Assembly (NCBI GenBank): GCA_014905825.1
Contig: JACGCN010000074.1
Coordinates: 1 to 64,000, forward strand
Reading direction: 5' to 3'
Length of the DNA: 64,000 bases
Source: Lyophyllum atratum
Taxonomy: Eukaryota; Basidiomycota; Agaricomycetes; Agaricales; Lyophyllaceae
The notes under the pieces are model-generated. The model had not been told where the DNA came from, made no database searches, and saw only the letters and a program-made list of their open reading frames with translations. The translations under genes and the position numbers were made by a program. Position 1 is the first letter of the stretch; each line of letters begins with the position of its first letter. Below, in pieces: positions 42,410 to 53,639 of the stretch.

Positions 42410-42770
42410 CTCTCAGCAGCTGCGAAAAGAAACAGTCACGACGCTACGGCCATTCAATTCCACGCACCGTAGTGGGTTTTACCCTGAAAATTTCGCCGCA
42501 CACCGTTCCTCTCGCTTCCTCTCCCCCCTTTATCATCCACCATCCACATCCTCTCTCTCTCTCTCTCTCTGATTTCTTACTACCTCATCATCAGCTTCCA
42601 CTTTGTACTTCTCCCTCTCAATTACCAAAATTTCAACTAGACGATAACCTTTTTCACGACGCCGAAGGTCGTGCGCCCTTCACAATCCACCCTCGCACAT
42701 CCACCAGTAAGTGAAAATTACAAGGATCATATCTCACCGCCCGTACATACTAATTAGGAGATTTACAGAA
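42410..42770 (+). promoter_or_regulatory. Q-type promoter and leader with a possible intron
   Basis: The Q block (ACGCTACGGCCATTCAATTC...GTGGGTTTTACCC) is at 42440-42485, followed by a CT-rich leader. A possible leader intron runs from GTAAGTG (42709) through ACTAAT to TTTACAG (about 42768), just before ATG 42771. Confidence 0.55.
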
Positions 42771-43530
42771 ATGGCTCGCAAGTCCCGTCGCCTTAAGGAA
42801 CTGAACAAGAAGGCCCAGGCGGCTGCTGCTGCTGCTGCCGCTCGAAGGGCAGATGCATCTGACAGTATGGATGCTTCTGAGGCCCCCACGGATGGGAAGG
42901 CCCCCAAGAAGAACACACCGTGCCGATTCTGCACTGCACCCGCTTGGCCTTGGCCTTACACGCTTTTTTCGTCATCAATTGGCGGTCGACGATGGCATCG
43001 AGGCTGTCGACATTGCAGCGGCCAGCCCTCAGGGGCAGAACTTACACATGGGCCACCAGGGCGGAGGGGAAGGGGTGGAAGATGAAAACGGCAACGATGA
43101 AGAGGAGTAAAACTCCTCCGGTGAACAAACCTCCGAAAAATCTCGACCGAAAAAGAAGAAGGCGACCGGGCCAACGACGAGATTACCCAAAACAAGAAGC
43201 AAGTGAAATGACACCTATCACATCTAGCCGTGGGTACATGCTGATCTTGAGATTTACAGTGATGCCCGGTAAGAACCCGCGCAGAAGCGTGCCCTCGTCT
43301 ACGCTGCTACGGGTAACCCAAAATCTGTGAAGGGTGAATATTCTGGCAGCATCCTAACCGGCCAGCGCGAGATCATCCAGCAGAATGAGCGCCCCGACAC
43401 GGCATGTCGACGATGAAGAAGTGTAAAACTCCTCGGGCGAACAAACCTCCAGGAAATACTCGGAGGAGGAGGAGGAGCATACTGACTGTGGAGGATCGTG
43501 ATGATAAGGAAGATGAGGAGGTTGTCAAGA
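42771..43530 (+). pseudogene. Basic-to-acidic gene, tandemly duplicated and frame-broken
   Basis: Copy 1 starts MARKSRRLKELNKKAQAAAA with an Ala-rich helix and DASEAPTDGKAPKK. After a frameshift near 42950 it continues FFRHQLAVDDGIEAVDIAAA, ASPQGQNLHMGHQGGGEGVE and DENGNDEEE, stop TAA 43108-43110. About 316 bp later the blocks repeat: an intron-end-like GATTTACAG (43250-43258), RALVYAATGNPKSVKGEYSG and a DDEEV stop with the same AAACTCCTC downstream. The T tail follows at 43530. The basic N-terminus and acidic C-terminus suggest a nuclear protein (inference). Confidence 0.45.
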
Positions 43531-43619
43531 GTGCTGCTGTGTTTTGTTTTCTTTTAATTGTATCGCAGATAACTACATCTTCAATGACTTTGTATCTGAT
43601 TTATGCCCCTGGCCACTGG

Positions 43620-44160
43620 GAACAATTATTCTTTTTTAAATGGGCCGGTGCATCTCTAGATCAACCGGTCCGTGTTTCTTGCACCCTCTTTCATGGTATT
43701 GCCTGGTGAAGACGCAGATGGCGCGAGGCGGATGGAGGAGTCGACATTCACTTTTCCAAGCTTCATTTGCATGTTACGCTCTATATTTATCATCAAAGAC
43801 AGGCCAGGGCGCAGGGCAGGGGAATCCATGGCGGGTTACGTTAGGAACGGTGGGCTGGACAGTAGATACGGAACCAAATTCTTGGTTGCCATGATCTAGG
43901 TACGTCACAAGCAGTTAAAGGTTGAGAAAAATCAAAACTAGATAACCACTATTAAGACATGCAATTCGGTAGCTGACGGAGCTTTTTCACGCGGCAATAC
44001 GCAACAGAGGTGATTCTTGGGATATACGCAATTTCTGAAGACATTCAAAGCCAGCAGCAGTCTTCATTCTCATTTCAACTCGTACCGATCATTCAGCACT
44101 CTTTTAAAATGCGAAACATTGTAAAAAGACATTTGCATAGTCAACTCATGAGTCAAGCAC
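43620..44160. other. No gene recognised
   Basis: Tail T ends near 43600; beyond it no supported frame. Confidence 0.35.
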
Positions 44161-44165
44161 GGCGA

Positions 44166-44796
44166 TTACAAAACCGTACCGATGGAAGCAACGTCGGTGG
44201 AAACACCGCCGGTAGAAGCAACGCCGGTAAAAATAGCGACAGCAGCGGCAAAGTCGATCTTAGTCTCATCTTCGACGGTGGGGGCTGGTCCGATCACGGT
44301 TCTCTTCTCGACGATGACACGCATGTCCTTAATATTCGGAGGCCAGGTGGACGGGTGAAGGAAGAACATCTGGCCGTTGAATACCACGTATGCGGCGAAA
44401 AGGGTGTAGCCCATGTTGTAGAGGGCTTCCTTGAGATCCTAATAGATGAGACCTTTGTTAGAGTAGTACAGTAGAAATAGTTGAGGAAGAGAGGTAGAGA
44501 GCTGGAGTGGAATGTCTTCGATGGGCGATAACCACGAGCAGCGGCAACGACACCAAAGCACATATACAGCGAGACTCTGTGACGGCAGGGGCGAAAGTTC
44601 TAGGGACGGAATGGCTGACAGTTGGGGTGCTCACCCCATACGAATGGCCCCACTTTTGAGCAACTAAGAAGTACATGCGAGAACTACCCTCCGAACTTCC
44701 TCTGGGATAGTACTCCAGCGTAAGCTTGAGAGTACCGCTGGGAGTGCGGTCTGGAGAGGCGAGGGTGGCCGCGGCGATGGAATTAGCAGTAGGCAT
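44166..44796 (-). CDS. Small membrane protein, about 144 aa, 2-3 exons
   Basis: Exon 1 is 44796-44635 (MPTANSIAAATLASPDRTPS, GTLKLTLEYYPRGSSEGSSR, MYFLVAQKWGHSYG), with a GTGAGC donor in phase 0. The last exon is 44438-44166 (acceptor TATTAG), also phase 0: DLKEALYNMGYTLFAAYVVF, NGQMFFLHPSTWPPNIKDMR, VIVEKRTVIGPAPTVEDETK, and a Gly/Val/Ala-Ser-Thr end. The 196-bp gap may be one intron or may hold a small middle exon encoding a hydrophobic stretch (SLYMCFGVVAAA or CALVSLPLLVVIA). One or two membrane segments are likely. It weakly resembles the protein at 47703. The family is not recognised. Confidence 0.5.
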
Positions 44797-44914
44797 CTCG
44801 AGAAGCTGCTGTGTACTTGATGGTTCGGAGGGAGAGTAGAGTCGCGGTGAGGTGGGCGACTGATAGTAGAGTCGTGCTGAGGTTGGTGAATACGAAAGAC
44901 TGGCGATCAATCGT

Positions 44915-45270
44915 TGTATTCGTAGTAGCGGAGATTGTGCGAGGGAGTTACCGGATCAGTTGTCGAGCGTGGGGGGTTTTGCGCCGTTGCTGTGGAAGAT
45001 GTGTGGGCGTAAAAACGACTCGCACCAACCGATGCCACGTGATTTGCCTTTCTCGTGTGTGCAAAATCGGGCTTCGTTGCAGGGTTTCAAGCGAGGTGTG
45101 CATGGCTAGCCTACTTACCGCCTCGCAACAACCTTACCTCGCCAATTCATATTCGTTATACGGGCAATGCCGTTGACCAAAGCTGCCTCTCGTCCATCCG
45201 AGCCTATGACCTGACGGACATGCCGTCGACGGTCGCCGTCAAGCCTTGGGCAAAATCTGATTTCTAGCGT
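44915..45270. other. Upstream region, no gene recognised
   Basis: Probable 5' flank of the minus-strand gene; a minisequence TCGCG(G)TGAGG...GACTGATAGTAGAGTCG is directly duplicated at 44830-44885. Confidence 0.35.
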
Positions 45271-45275
45271 GTACC

Positions 45276-46180
45276 TTAGTCGTCGAAGCCAGAATACCAC
45301 CCTTTCTCCCAGCAACAGCGTGCTATTCTTTCGAGCGCGTCTTGATACCTTATTTGTAGTTGCCTCGTAGGCAGCCAGTATCCTACAGACCCAGATGGGA
45401 TCAGTTTCTCCAAACACAGTGGCTGGACTACGCTATGTTCATCCACTACGTGCGGGGGTGGGTGCTGGGCGGTCAAGTTCACCGGTAACGATAGACGGGA
45501 CGCAATGCAGTCGACTATACTATATTCCCAAGAAGAGGACACTATACAGCTGAAATAAAATCATACGGCGATATTTGTGAGAGTATGCGCAAAGCAGCTC
45601 CTTGAACGTAGGGACATTAACCTCGGCGGTAAAAACTACGAGTTGGCATTCCTCATCAGATGGACCGTAAATCATCTCCTGTGACCGTTTTCCTGCCTGC
45701 CCCGTGTATTCGAGGCGATTGTACGAGCAGCCTAGCCCTGTATAAGCGTGCAAACGCAGTGGCTAGACTCTGTAGAAGAGTAGCCTCAGTTCCTCACGTA
45801 ATCCCGGGCCATATAGTCGTCTGCCAATCTACACAGCCGACCGTGTTGTGTTATCCTCCTCATGCGATACCAGGAACAGCTTGAGCATCATAAGTAGTCG
45901 GTTATCTTCAGAAATGATTGCACCAATTTTTCACCGACAGATCGCAATCCGGGCCGAGCCATCACAGCCTGCAATGATCTGTGTTTCGTCTCGAGAAGTG
46001 AGGTCCTCGCGTGGCCAAAACTGTAAATCTAATCAGAGCAGTATTCGAGTACATCGGTTTGCCATGAGCTTGCTTCCCATTCCAACAGGAAACCGCCTCC
46101 ATAATCGAACACAGCCAGTTCGCGATTCTGCCTCAAGAGGCTCGTGGAGGGAATGTTCAATTGTGAACCAATAGTGCGAT
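45276..46180 (-). pseudogene. Decayed gene, unknown function
   Basis: Collinear coding-like parts on minus: RELAVFDYGGGFLLEWEASS, WQTDVLEYCSD, stop TAG, IYSFGHARTSLLETKHRSLQ, AVMARPGLRSVGEKLVQSFL, KITDYL stop. In other frames follow HAYTGLGCSYNRLEYTGQAG, GPSDEECQLVVFTAEVNVPT, FKELLCAYSHKYRRM and SVGYWLPTRQLQIRYQDALE, RIARCCWEKGWYSGFDD with a stop at 45276. At least two frameshifts and two stops break it. I considered an RNase H-like segment around FKELLCAYSHKYRR but could not support it. Confidence 0.4.
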
Positions 46181-46184
46181 TTTT

Positions 46185-46635
46185 TAGGCTCATCGCCTAC
46201 CACCTGTGCTTACGGTGTAGATTAACAGAGAGATGCAACAAGCTACGACGAATGGAAATTCTGATTCCGGGTTAGCCTGGAGTTTTTGTGGAGTTTTTCA
46301 GCATATGCTCGTGGAGTAAGGTTGGAGCTACTCGCCACAATGTTTATTTCGGGTACATGCCGATAAGGTCATCATGCTGAGGTAAAGCGGGCAATCTATC
46401 TCCCAAGGTGACCCACATGAAGGCCATAAAAGAGTGGAACTGCATGGTTTATCAGCTACTGTACGATTTCGTTGGGAAAGAGGTTCGACCGAGAAAAGCC
46501 CCAAGGAACACCATAATACAAACCGCTATTGCCGATCGGCGACGCTATGCAGAAGGAACGAGTCACATAGATCATACCCAAGCTTCAATCACAGCGTATT
46601 CCTCCGGTGATGGTATTCATATAAGTCCGCAGGTG
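46185..46635. other. No gene recognised
   Basis: No supported frame. Confidence 0.35.
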
Positions 46636-46640
46636 TCTCG

Positions 46641-46955
46641 TTACAGGGGCAATGAGTACGAACTGAAACTCAGCCATAGGTAGCTTTGGAAGACTCCCCA
46701 AAGCCCAATGAGTGTCTTTGTTGATGACTTAGTTGGCACAGCTGTTCCGTCACTAGGGTGAGGACTGGATTGATTGGAACATTGCTGCGGATTTGTGTTC
46801 GTTTTTGCTGGTGTACCTGTTATCCAGGTGGAAAGTGGAGAGATGCCTGCACTGATAGTGAATCTATTGAGAGTTGTCTTTCTTGATGCATCACTAACTT
46901 GAGTTTGACTGGGGAGGACTAGGAAGTTGTACCGGAGATGGGGCGCGGATCCCAT
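46641..46955 (-). CDS. Hypothetical protein, 104 codons, weak
   Basis: A Ser/Thr/Pro-rich frame (MGSAPHLRYNFLVLPSQTQV, SDASRKTTLNRFTISAGISP, HPSDGTAVPTKSSTKTLIGL) with ATG 46955. No intron, leader or paralogue. Confidence 0.27.
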   Translation of the reverse strand: MGSAPHLRYNFLVLPSQTQVSDASRKTTLNRFTISAGISPLSTWITGTPAKTNTNPQQCSNQSSPHPSDGTAVPTKSSTKTLIGLWGVFQSYLWLSFSSYSLPL

Positions 46956-47000
46956 GGTTCGCTGTCTGACTCCGCCTGTAACTCGCTGTGAAGCTGATGC

Positions 47001-47343
47001 ATGAACTACGGTAAAGATCGCTTCACGATCCCACCAATTTTGGCAGACCAGCGATCGTGTAAGGAGTTGCTGGACTCACTCGCCGACGCTGATGAGAGCA
47101 GCCGGATGCTGGACGTCGACGAGGACGATGCGGCAAGTGCGGTCTCCGAGGAGGAACTGATGGAAGGTGATGAAAGGTTGTTGCAGAGGAATCATGAGGA
47201 GGATCGGGCTGCTGAGGTTCACAAATGGGTGTCACCTCCACTATATCTCTCGGCAGTGCGAGCTGCTGGCCATCGATTTTCTTACGCTTCTTCCCTTGAT
47301 TAGCTGAAGATGAATCTTTGGGAAAGTTCAGGACGGAAAGCAC
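47001..47343 (+). CDS. Overlapping ORFs, coding strand unresolved
   Basis: The plus frame 47001-47303 reads an acidic protein (QRSCKELLDSLADADESSRM, LDVDEDDAASAVSEEELMEG). The minus frame 47343-47023 reads a basic one (KKRKKIDGQQLALPRDIVEV, TPICEPQQPDPPHDSSATTF) with a nuclear-signal-like cluster. Only one can be real; the acidic plus frame has an ATG context, while the minus one starts at GTG and would need an upstream exon. The plus frame 47318-47599 is also open and basic. Confidence 0.3.
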
Positions 47344-47702
47344 GGTGAGTCAGAACGCGGCATCTGACGAATTCGAGGTTCGAACGTCGACAGTTAAGAA
47401 GCGGAGTGTTTATATTGCCACGATGCAGATAAATTGCAAGAAATCAAGATTGAACAAAAAGCTGAAGGATGAACCCCTTTTCTGGCCGAAAGCAACACAC
47501 AGTGCATGTACCTGGAGACGTGATTCGTCAGAACTAGAACAGAAGTCATGGAAGAAAAGCATGCCAGCCAAAGATCGCAATCCACAGACGGATCGCTAAT
47601 TCACTCTCGCCGTCACCCAGTAACAATCTAAGCCCAGCTGGCGTCCTATCTTTTCTTAGTATGCGAGGAGTCAGAGTGTAGGTTGGTGAAGCTCACCATC
47701 AT

Positions 47703-47946
47703 CTAGAATACATGTGGGAAGAACCTCTCGGGATGCCGGGCAACGAAGTGCAGAAATAGGTAAATCTCCCACGCAAGTTCATTCATGAGCATGAACACCA
47801 CCACAAAGTGCGGATCAGCTGGCATGGTAGCAAATGCTATTGAGTCGGAAACAGGTATGTTAGCGAGGTTTGAAGAAATACGGCGGCGGAGAAGGGAACA
47901 TACCCACGATGGCAGCGATGATGAGGTAGAAATTGGCAGTAGCCAT
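47703..47946 (-). CDS. Two-exon small membrane protein, 58 aa
   Basis: Exon 1 is 47946-47904 (MATANFYLIIAAIV plus one base), the intron is 47837-47903 (67 bp, GTATGT, CGCTAAC, CAATAG), and exon 2 is 47836-47703. The spliced product continues AFATMPADPHFVVVFMLMNE, LAWEIYLFLHFVARHPERFF, PHVF. Two hydrophobic segments (about 5-17 and 26-46) suggest a hairpin membrane protein. The leader is CT-rich (47950-48080). It may be a distant relative of the gene at 44166; a downstream exon past the TAG cannot be excluded. Confidence 0.5.
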
Positions 47947-48089
47947 CGCAGAGACGTTTTCGTGGAGATTTGACTGATTCTCGGGAGTTCTGATTTTCTG
48001 TTTGTTGACGCGGCTGTCTGAGCGATGATGGAAGGTGTAGGGAAGAAAGGGAGAAAACTTCCATAGGGTTGTGTGTATTGCGCCTAGGT

Positions 48090-48550
48090 AGATGACGGAT
48101 GCCCCTCAACAAAAATTTCAAACCACGTAGTAGTGATACCTCTTGCTTTTTGGTGCCTATTCTGCCCTGTGGACGAAATCCTTTTTGAAAGGGTCCGTCA
48201 ATTGAACATCTCTCTAAAAGTTATGATTCGGCATGACATGTTATTTCATACCAACAGAGTCTGCCGACCACTGAATGCGACGTATGACGACGTTTATTTG
48301 TTCTCTGTCTGTACATGTAGTATGCACGGGGTGGTATTGAGTCTTCGTGTTCTTGGCAGTCTGCCTTGGCCGTTTTCTGAATTCGTGCTTCCAAAAGTAC
48401 CTCCGTGGGGCATGGGTGCAGCAACCTGCTTCTACGCGAAATTCATACTGTCACTGCAATGAGCTTCCTACCATACACTCGCTCCCCCCATATTTGAACG
48501 CAACTTTCAGAACATCTTTTTCCATACCTAAAGCATCGCATCACGATTCC
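48090..48550. other. 5' flank of the large acidic gene
   Basis: No repeat. The plus frame 48133-48462 is open but unsupported. The 60 bp before ATG 48555 are CT/CA-rich, as expected for a leader. Confidence 0.4.
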
Positions 48551-48554
48551 TTTC

Positions 48555-51500
48555 ATGCACAGCATTAACTCCGACACTACCAGCTCGCAGGGCGCCGCCA
48601 ACCCGCACAGCACCCACATCCCCCGCACGATGCCAGAGTCATTGTCAGTGAAGAAGGAAACTCGGGTTCCAAAGAGCAGCAAATACTGGTACTACGAATC
48701 TACCGCCGACAGTCATGAGAAGAGTGATGATGGGGATGATAACGGTAAGGCTGCACACAGTATCCGGGGAGGAAAACAAGATGGTGAAGGCCCGTCTGAT
48801 TAACCTGTGGCCGAAATAGGTCGGAACCAGCACCACGAGACAATCGACCGTACGGCGGAGGGTGATTACGAGATGCCTGTTGCAATGGATGTCACTGCAA
48901 ACAGTGGCAGCGGCAACACTACCACCGCGGAGCACATGACCGCTACAGCTTCGCTGCCTGAAGGTAGAGTCCCAAATCCCACTGCTGACTGAACCGAAGC
49001 TGATGCCTCCAACACCGCAGCCCTTTCGTCATCGCAAAGCATGTCTCACGACGGCCAAATGAATACCCCCAACCCCGAACTCGATCATGTTCTAGGTACC
49101 ACCCCTGCGCCCACGAATCGTACCGCCGCCTCCCCCAACTCGCATTGGCAACCCTCTGTCCCGAGCCACGCTATAACTCCACCGTTCGATCGAAGGCTCG
49201 CTATAGCTCGCAACAAGCGTCGCCACTCCCTAGCTCATGACGGATCAGAAACCTCTCGCGTGAAGCGGAATCGAGTTGAGGAGAAGGACCAATATGCCAC
49301 CGATGGTCCGATGCACCCCATCGTCCAGGACGAACACGGCGAGGAAATACAGCTGGAGGAACCACTCTTTCCAACCATGCACCATCAGAAGCCCACCGCG
49401 TCGGAGGGACTCAACTATGAAACCAGCTCGGGACTCAGCAGTCCTCCATTGGATGACGTGGACAGCATGGGCGACAATTACGGACGCAGATGCAAGAAGA
49501 CGAATCATGGCGATCATGATGTGCAAATTGAGGATACTGGGCATGGAACAAACTGTGGATCCAATTCGGGACTCAGCAGTCCTCCATTGGATGACGTGGA
49601 CAGCATGGACGACATTTCCGGACGGATATCCCAGAAGACGCATCATCCCGATCATGATGTGGAAATGGAGGATACCGGGTATATGGAGGGCTCACAACAG
49701 TCGATATATTCAACAGGGTCTCAGATGGCGAATGATTCTCAGGCCTCGAAGAACTCTGAGGTCTTGGAGGATTCATACGTCTCTCAGGATTCTCAACTCT
49801 CTCAGGATTTGCAGACAAGCGATATGACCGCAAATGACGATTCTTCGAGCGAATACAAGAAGCCTTGGACGAAGCCATTCAAGCCAGCGCAAGGTTTGCG
49901 GCAGGCGAAGAGCATCAGGGAGACGAGAGGATCCCAGAATAGAGGCGGAGCTTTGAAGGCCGGTGATCTTCCTACTACTCACCTCCCGAGTATAGAAAAT
50001 GGTGACTCCAGTCCGAGAGTTGCTGCCGACTCGTCACCGCGTCTTCCTGCACAAGATCAAGATTCATTCCAGCTGGGCGAATCAGTTTCCCTGCCGGAGC
50101 TTGACACTCCCAGTTTATTGGCCGACGCTAAGAGCTACGACATCCACACCAATTTAACGCAGAAGCTGATGCCACGCGGCGGATTAGTGCAGGACGTACA
50201 GACTATCGATGCTGTGGCCGTGACGGACTCGGACGAAGCGCAATATTCGGCAGAGGCGAACGACATGAATGACACGAGGGGATCAATGCATAAAAGTGGA
50301 GATTTGACGTCCGGTGATTATCCCATTGCTCAGCTCCCGGGCATGTGCACCGATTGCCCTAGTTCGGGAGATGCTGCCTACTCCTCACCGAGTCTTTCTG
50401 CAAAAGATCAAGATTCAATCCCGAGGGGCGAATCTGTTTCTCTACCGGAGCTTGATCCTCCTAGTGCGATGGCCGACGGTAAGAGCTATACAATCTACGT
50501 GAATGCGACGCAGAAGCTGATGACTCGCGGCGGTTTAGTCCAGGACGTGCAGACCAATGATTATGTGAGCGCGATGCACCCGCAGGTTGCCCAATATATG
50601 GCGGAGGCGAACCTCGTGAAGTACATGCAGCACGGCGACGCTGACGGCGAGCATGACTTGCAAAGCGAGGCCGACCAAGCGGAGCAATATGGATTCAAGG
50701 AGTTTCACGGCTCGGAGTTGCAGGAGGAACAGCACTTCCATGTTATCGAGGATATGGATAAAGAGTATGAGAGCTCTAATTCCGGTTACAAAGCGGGTTC
50801 CGATTCTTCCCACGAGGACGACTCACATGAAAAGTGGTATTCCAGCGACTCGCCGCAGTCAAGCGACTCCGAGGGCATGGTAGTTTCGGAAGGGGAAGCA
50901 CCGAATGGTGAGGAAGGATGGAATAGTGGGGAAGGATGGATTAGTGGGGACGAATGGAAAAAGGGGGAGGGCTCAAGCCGCTGGAAGACCTGGTCAGCTC
51001 CGGAGGGGGAAGCTTCGATTACTGGGGAGGACTCAAGCAGTTCGAAGGGCTGGTCAGCATCGGAGGTGGAACAATCGATTGGTGGGGAGGACGCTTGCCG
51101 TTCCGAAGGCGGTTCAGCTGCGGTGGGGAAACGATCGATTACTGGGGAGGACTCAAGTCGTTCGAAGGGACGGCCAGTGTCGGAGGAGGAACGATCGATT
51201 AGTGGGGGGAATTCAAGCTGTTCGAAGGAATGGTCAGCTTCGGAGGGGAAACGATCGAATAGTGGGGAGGACTCAAGCTGTTCACAGGACTGGGAACCTT
51301 CGCCAGGAGAAGGATCGAATAGTGGGGACGATGCCGCCGGTAGACTTATTGATGGTGAGGGGTGCAGAGAGTACGGGAGGAACGAGGTCAACGGGGATCA
51401 ATGGGAAGATAATGAGGGCCGAAGCGTGGAAGGTGCCCAGTATGTTTCCGAAGGTGCCGATTTCGATCAACAGAGTCCGGAAGAGATGTGCAGCTCCGAT

Positions 51501-51857
51501 GACGCACTGGCTGACCCCGATGACGGCCTATACAGGCATGACGAGGAGGACGAGGACCCAGAGTTCGCCTCCCCCGTCCCTCCACCTTCAATGCCGCCCC
51601 CTCGGACCAGAATCAGCGACCCAGACTTTGTCTTAACAGAAGAATATGCGACCTGGCTCGACCAGCCCGAGAATGACCCTTTCTTTGATGTCTACAGCAA
51701 CGGCTCGGAGGGCAACGAAGAGGGGTCGCCCGACGGGATGAATGGTGTCACTAGGGAGGAACGCGCTAGGAGCCCCCCCACTGTTCCCGGCTGGCGCGCG
51801 TGTCGGAGTTTGGGAAGCGGCCTGGGGTATACGTTTCCGTTTCAGCACAGAGTTTAG
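48555..51857 (+). CDS. Three-exon acidic repeat protein, 1056 aa
   Basis: Exon 1 is 48555-48744, exon 2 is 48820-48963 and exon 3 is 49021-51857. The introns are 75 bp (GTAAGG, CTGATTAAC, AATAG) and 57 bp (GTAGAG, GCTGAC, CGCAG). Both are phase 1 and the frame is intact throughout. The N-terminus has KKETRVPKSSKYWYYEST. The rest is Ser/Asp/Glu-rich with three tandem-repeat systems: a 46-aa repeat, twice (SGLSSPPLDDVDSM); a 117-aa repeat, twice (GESVSLPELD...TQKLM.RGGLVQDVQT); and about seven copies of a 20-aa Gly/Glu/Asp-Ser-Ser repeat (residues about 740-885). The C-terminus has FASPVPPPSMPPPRTRISDP and a Trp/Phe-containing end (DFVLTEEYATWLDQPENDPF). No membrane segment or known domain is visible; a nuclear or scaffold role would be only a guess. 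This is the largest intact gene in the window. Confidence 0.75.
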
Positions 51858-51859
51858 TT

Positions 51860-52560
51860 GTACGCTGGAATGACTGCTCGGTGTGCTCTGGGCGTACGAC
51901 GAGTGAAGATTTGCTTTGATACTGGACGGGACGTTCATATTCTTAGAATGACCGCGTCTTTTCCGCGTTTTCTTTTCACACATGTTTCTTTGCTATGGTG
52001 GTGGATAATGGGCTTTGTTGGCTTCGACGATGGGGAAGTAATGGAAACAGGAATGAAAATTTAATATTACTTTGTTTTTCTACTGCTTCTTCGTTTTTGT
52101 ATTGTTTTTTCTGTGTTTAAAATGCGATGATAGGTGATTGACCGAGCACGAGCAGTGGGAAATGTGGAATAGTGTGGGTAGGGGGTCACCGTACAGCAGC
52201 GCCATGAGCGACCATCGCTGTTAAATCGTCTCTGCGTACTGCGCGATCGCGATTATCGCGAGCCATTGCAAATACAAAAAGTGAAGACTGTGAGTGGACT
52301 CGAAGCTTGAATAGTCGTCCTTATTGGATTATTAGCTATTCGCACAAGTACTACTATACCGAAAATCGCTTCCATTATGCCGGATAGAATGACATTCGTT
52401 ACATCCAGCTCCGTAGTGGTTTAGTCGAAATGGCTAAAGGTGGCTCCAACCTTTCACAAGCAAAGCAAGTTCTCATAGGCTCAAATGAGCAGCAAAAAGA
52501 TTCCTGATGAGAGGATCTGAACAGAATTTTTCATGCTCGCCAGAAAAGGTAGTAAATGAT
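51860..52560. other. 3' flank, no gene recognised
   Basis: AT-leaning 3' side of the large gene and unique sequence; no repeat match. Confidence 0.4.
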
Positions 52561-52721
52561 ATTCCCTCACTTGCTGCATGGTAGTGAACGTATCCCCCTA
52601 AGTCTAGTTGACCTCCTGCCATCCCCTCCTGTTTCTTTACCTACGTCTCTCCCTCCTCCTATCCCTATCGTTCCTCCAGTGGCTGACCCCCCCCCCCCAT
52701 TCCGTATATACTTTCCCACTA

Positions 52722-53075
52722 TCAGACACAACGCGGCGGCAAAGAGCCCACAGATCCACCAGAGGACCTTCCTGGCAAGAACGGGACGACACCGAAGACG
52801 ACGAGAGAGTTGCGTGGGTGATTCTTCTTCGGCAAGAAGCGTGAGGCGCAATAGGCGACGTGCCCAACGATCACCGTGACGAAGAGAATATGCTGATGCA
52901 AAGCGACGAAACCAATCATGGCCAGGAGGAAGTCGGAAAGAATCTTGTGGGCGGGCTGGAGGACGGCGGTCTGGAAAGGAGCCTGGAACATGGTAGATAT
53001 GGTGAGGGTGAGGACGGCTCTGTGGAAGAACTCGCGGCGAACATCGAGGATGTGGAGGATATTGATACCCTGCAT
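52722..53075 (-). CDS. Small membrane protein, 117 codons
   Basis: From ATG 53075: MQGINILHILDVRREFFHRA, VLTLTISTMFQAPFQTAVLQ, PAHKILSDFLLAMIGFVALH, QHILFVTVIVGHVAYCASRF and on. Two hydrophobic segments (about 46-75 and a weaker one near 90-100) are predicted. Near 52790 a second frame becomes more coding-like (RKVLWWICGLFAAALCLIVG), so the true C-terminus may lie in that frame after a frameshift or an unrecognised splice. A CA/CT-rich leader precedes it (53080-53390). The family is not recognised. Confidence 0.45.
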   Translation of the reverse strand: MQGINILHILDVRREFFHRAVLTLTISTMFQAPFQTAVLQPAHKILSDFLLAMIGFVALHQHILFVTVIVGHVAYCASRFLPKKNHPRNSLVVFGVVPFLPGRSSGGSVGSLPPRCV

Positions 53076-53639
53076 ATCTGTTGCTTTTGCAGGATTCGTC
53101 GGGGTGATTCTTGTGTGGGGTTTTTTTTCGCAGATATCGAGTGCTCTTTTGATGAATTTTGGATCGGGCGGTGGTATTCGTGGATTTTCTGTCGTCGGTT
53201 GGTGGATTGTGGATCCCGCTGTGATTGTCCCCGGTGTCCTGTCGTTTGTTGGTGGATGGTGGAGGAAAGCAAGGGTGGAAAAAATCGCTGGACTTAAAGA
53301 GTCGCCGACAGCACGTCCGGAAAGTGGTGATGTGTTGCCGCTTGGGGAAAACCGCGCTCACGTGGAAAATACTTAGCACATACCGCAAATACGAATACTG
53401 ACTCCTACAGAAACGAAGAGCAGCCTGGCATTCGAAATACGGATAATATGTGACGAAGATTGGATACGCATGAGGAAAGCGGAAATAGCAAAAATAGTAG
53501 CAGCTGGTGAAAGGTAGAACATGTCAGTAATTGTGATGGATAGTGTACGTCTTTTATAACCAGTTGTTGCAGATTATGGCCCTAGCATTTATTACACTCT
53601 CTCCAATCACACCAACCACAGACTCTGACACCTTGCTGT

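Noticed and set aside
45520..45753. RNase H-like segment of an LTR retrotransposon
   Set aside because: Only a loose resemblance around FKELLCAYSHKYRR; the catalytic Asp/Glu pattern could not be identified.
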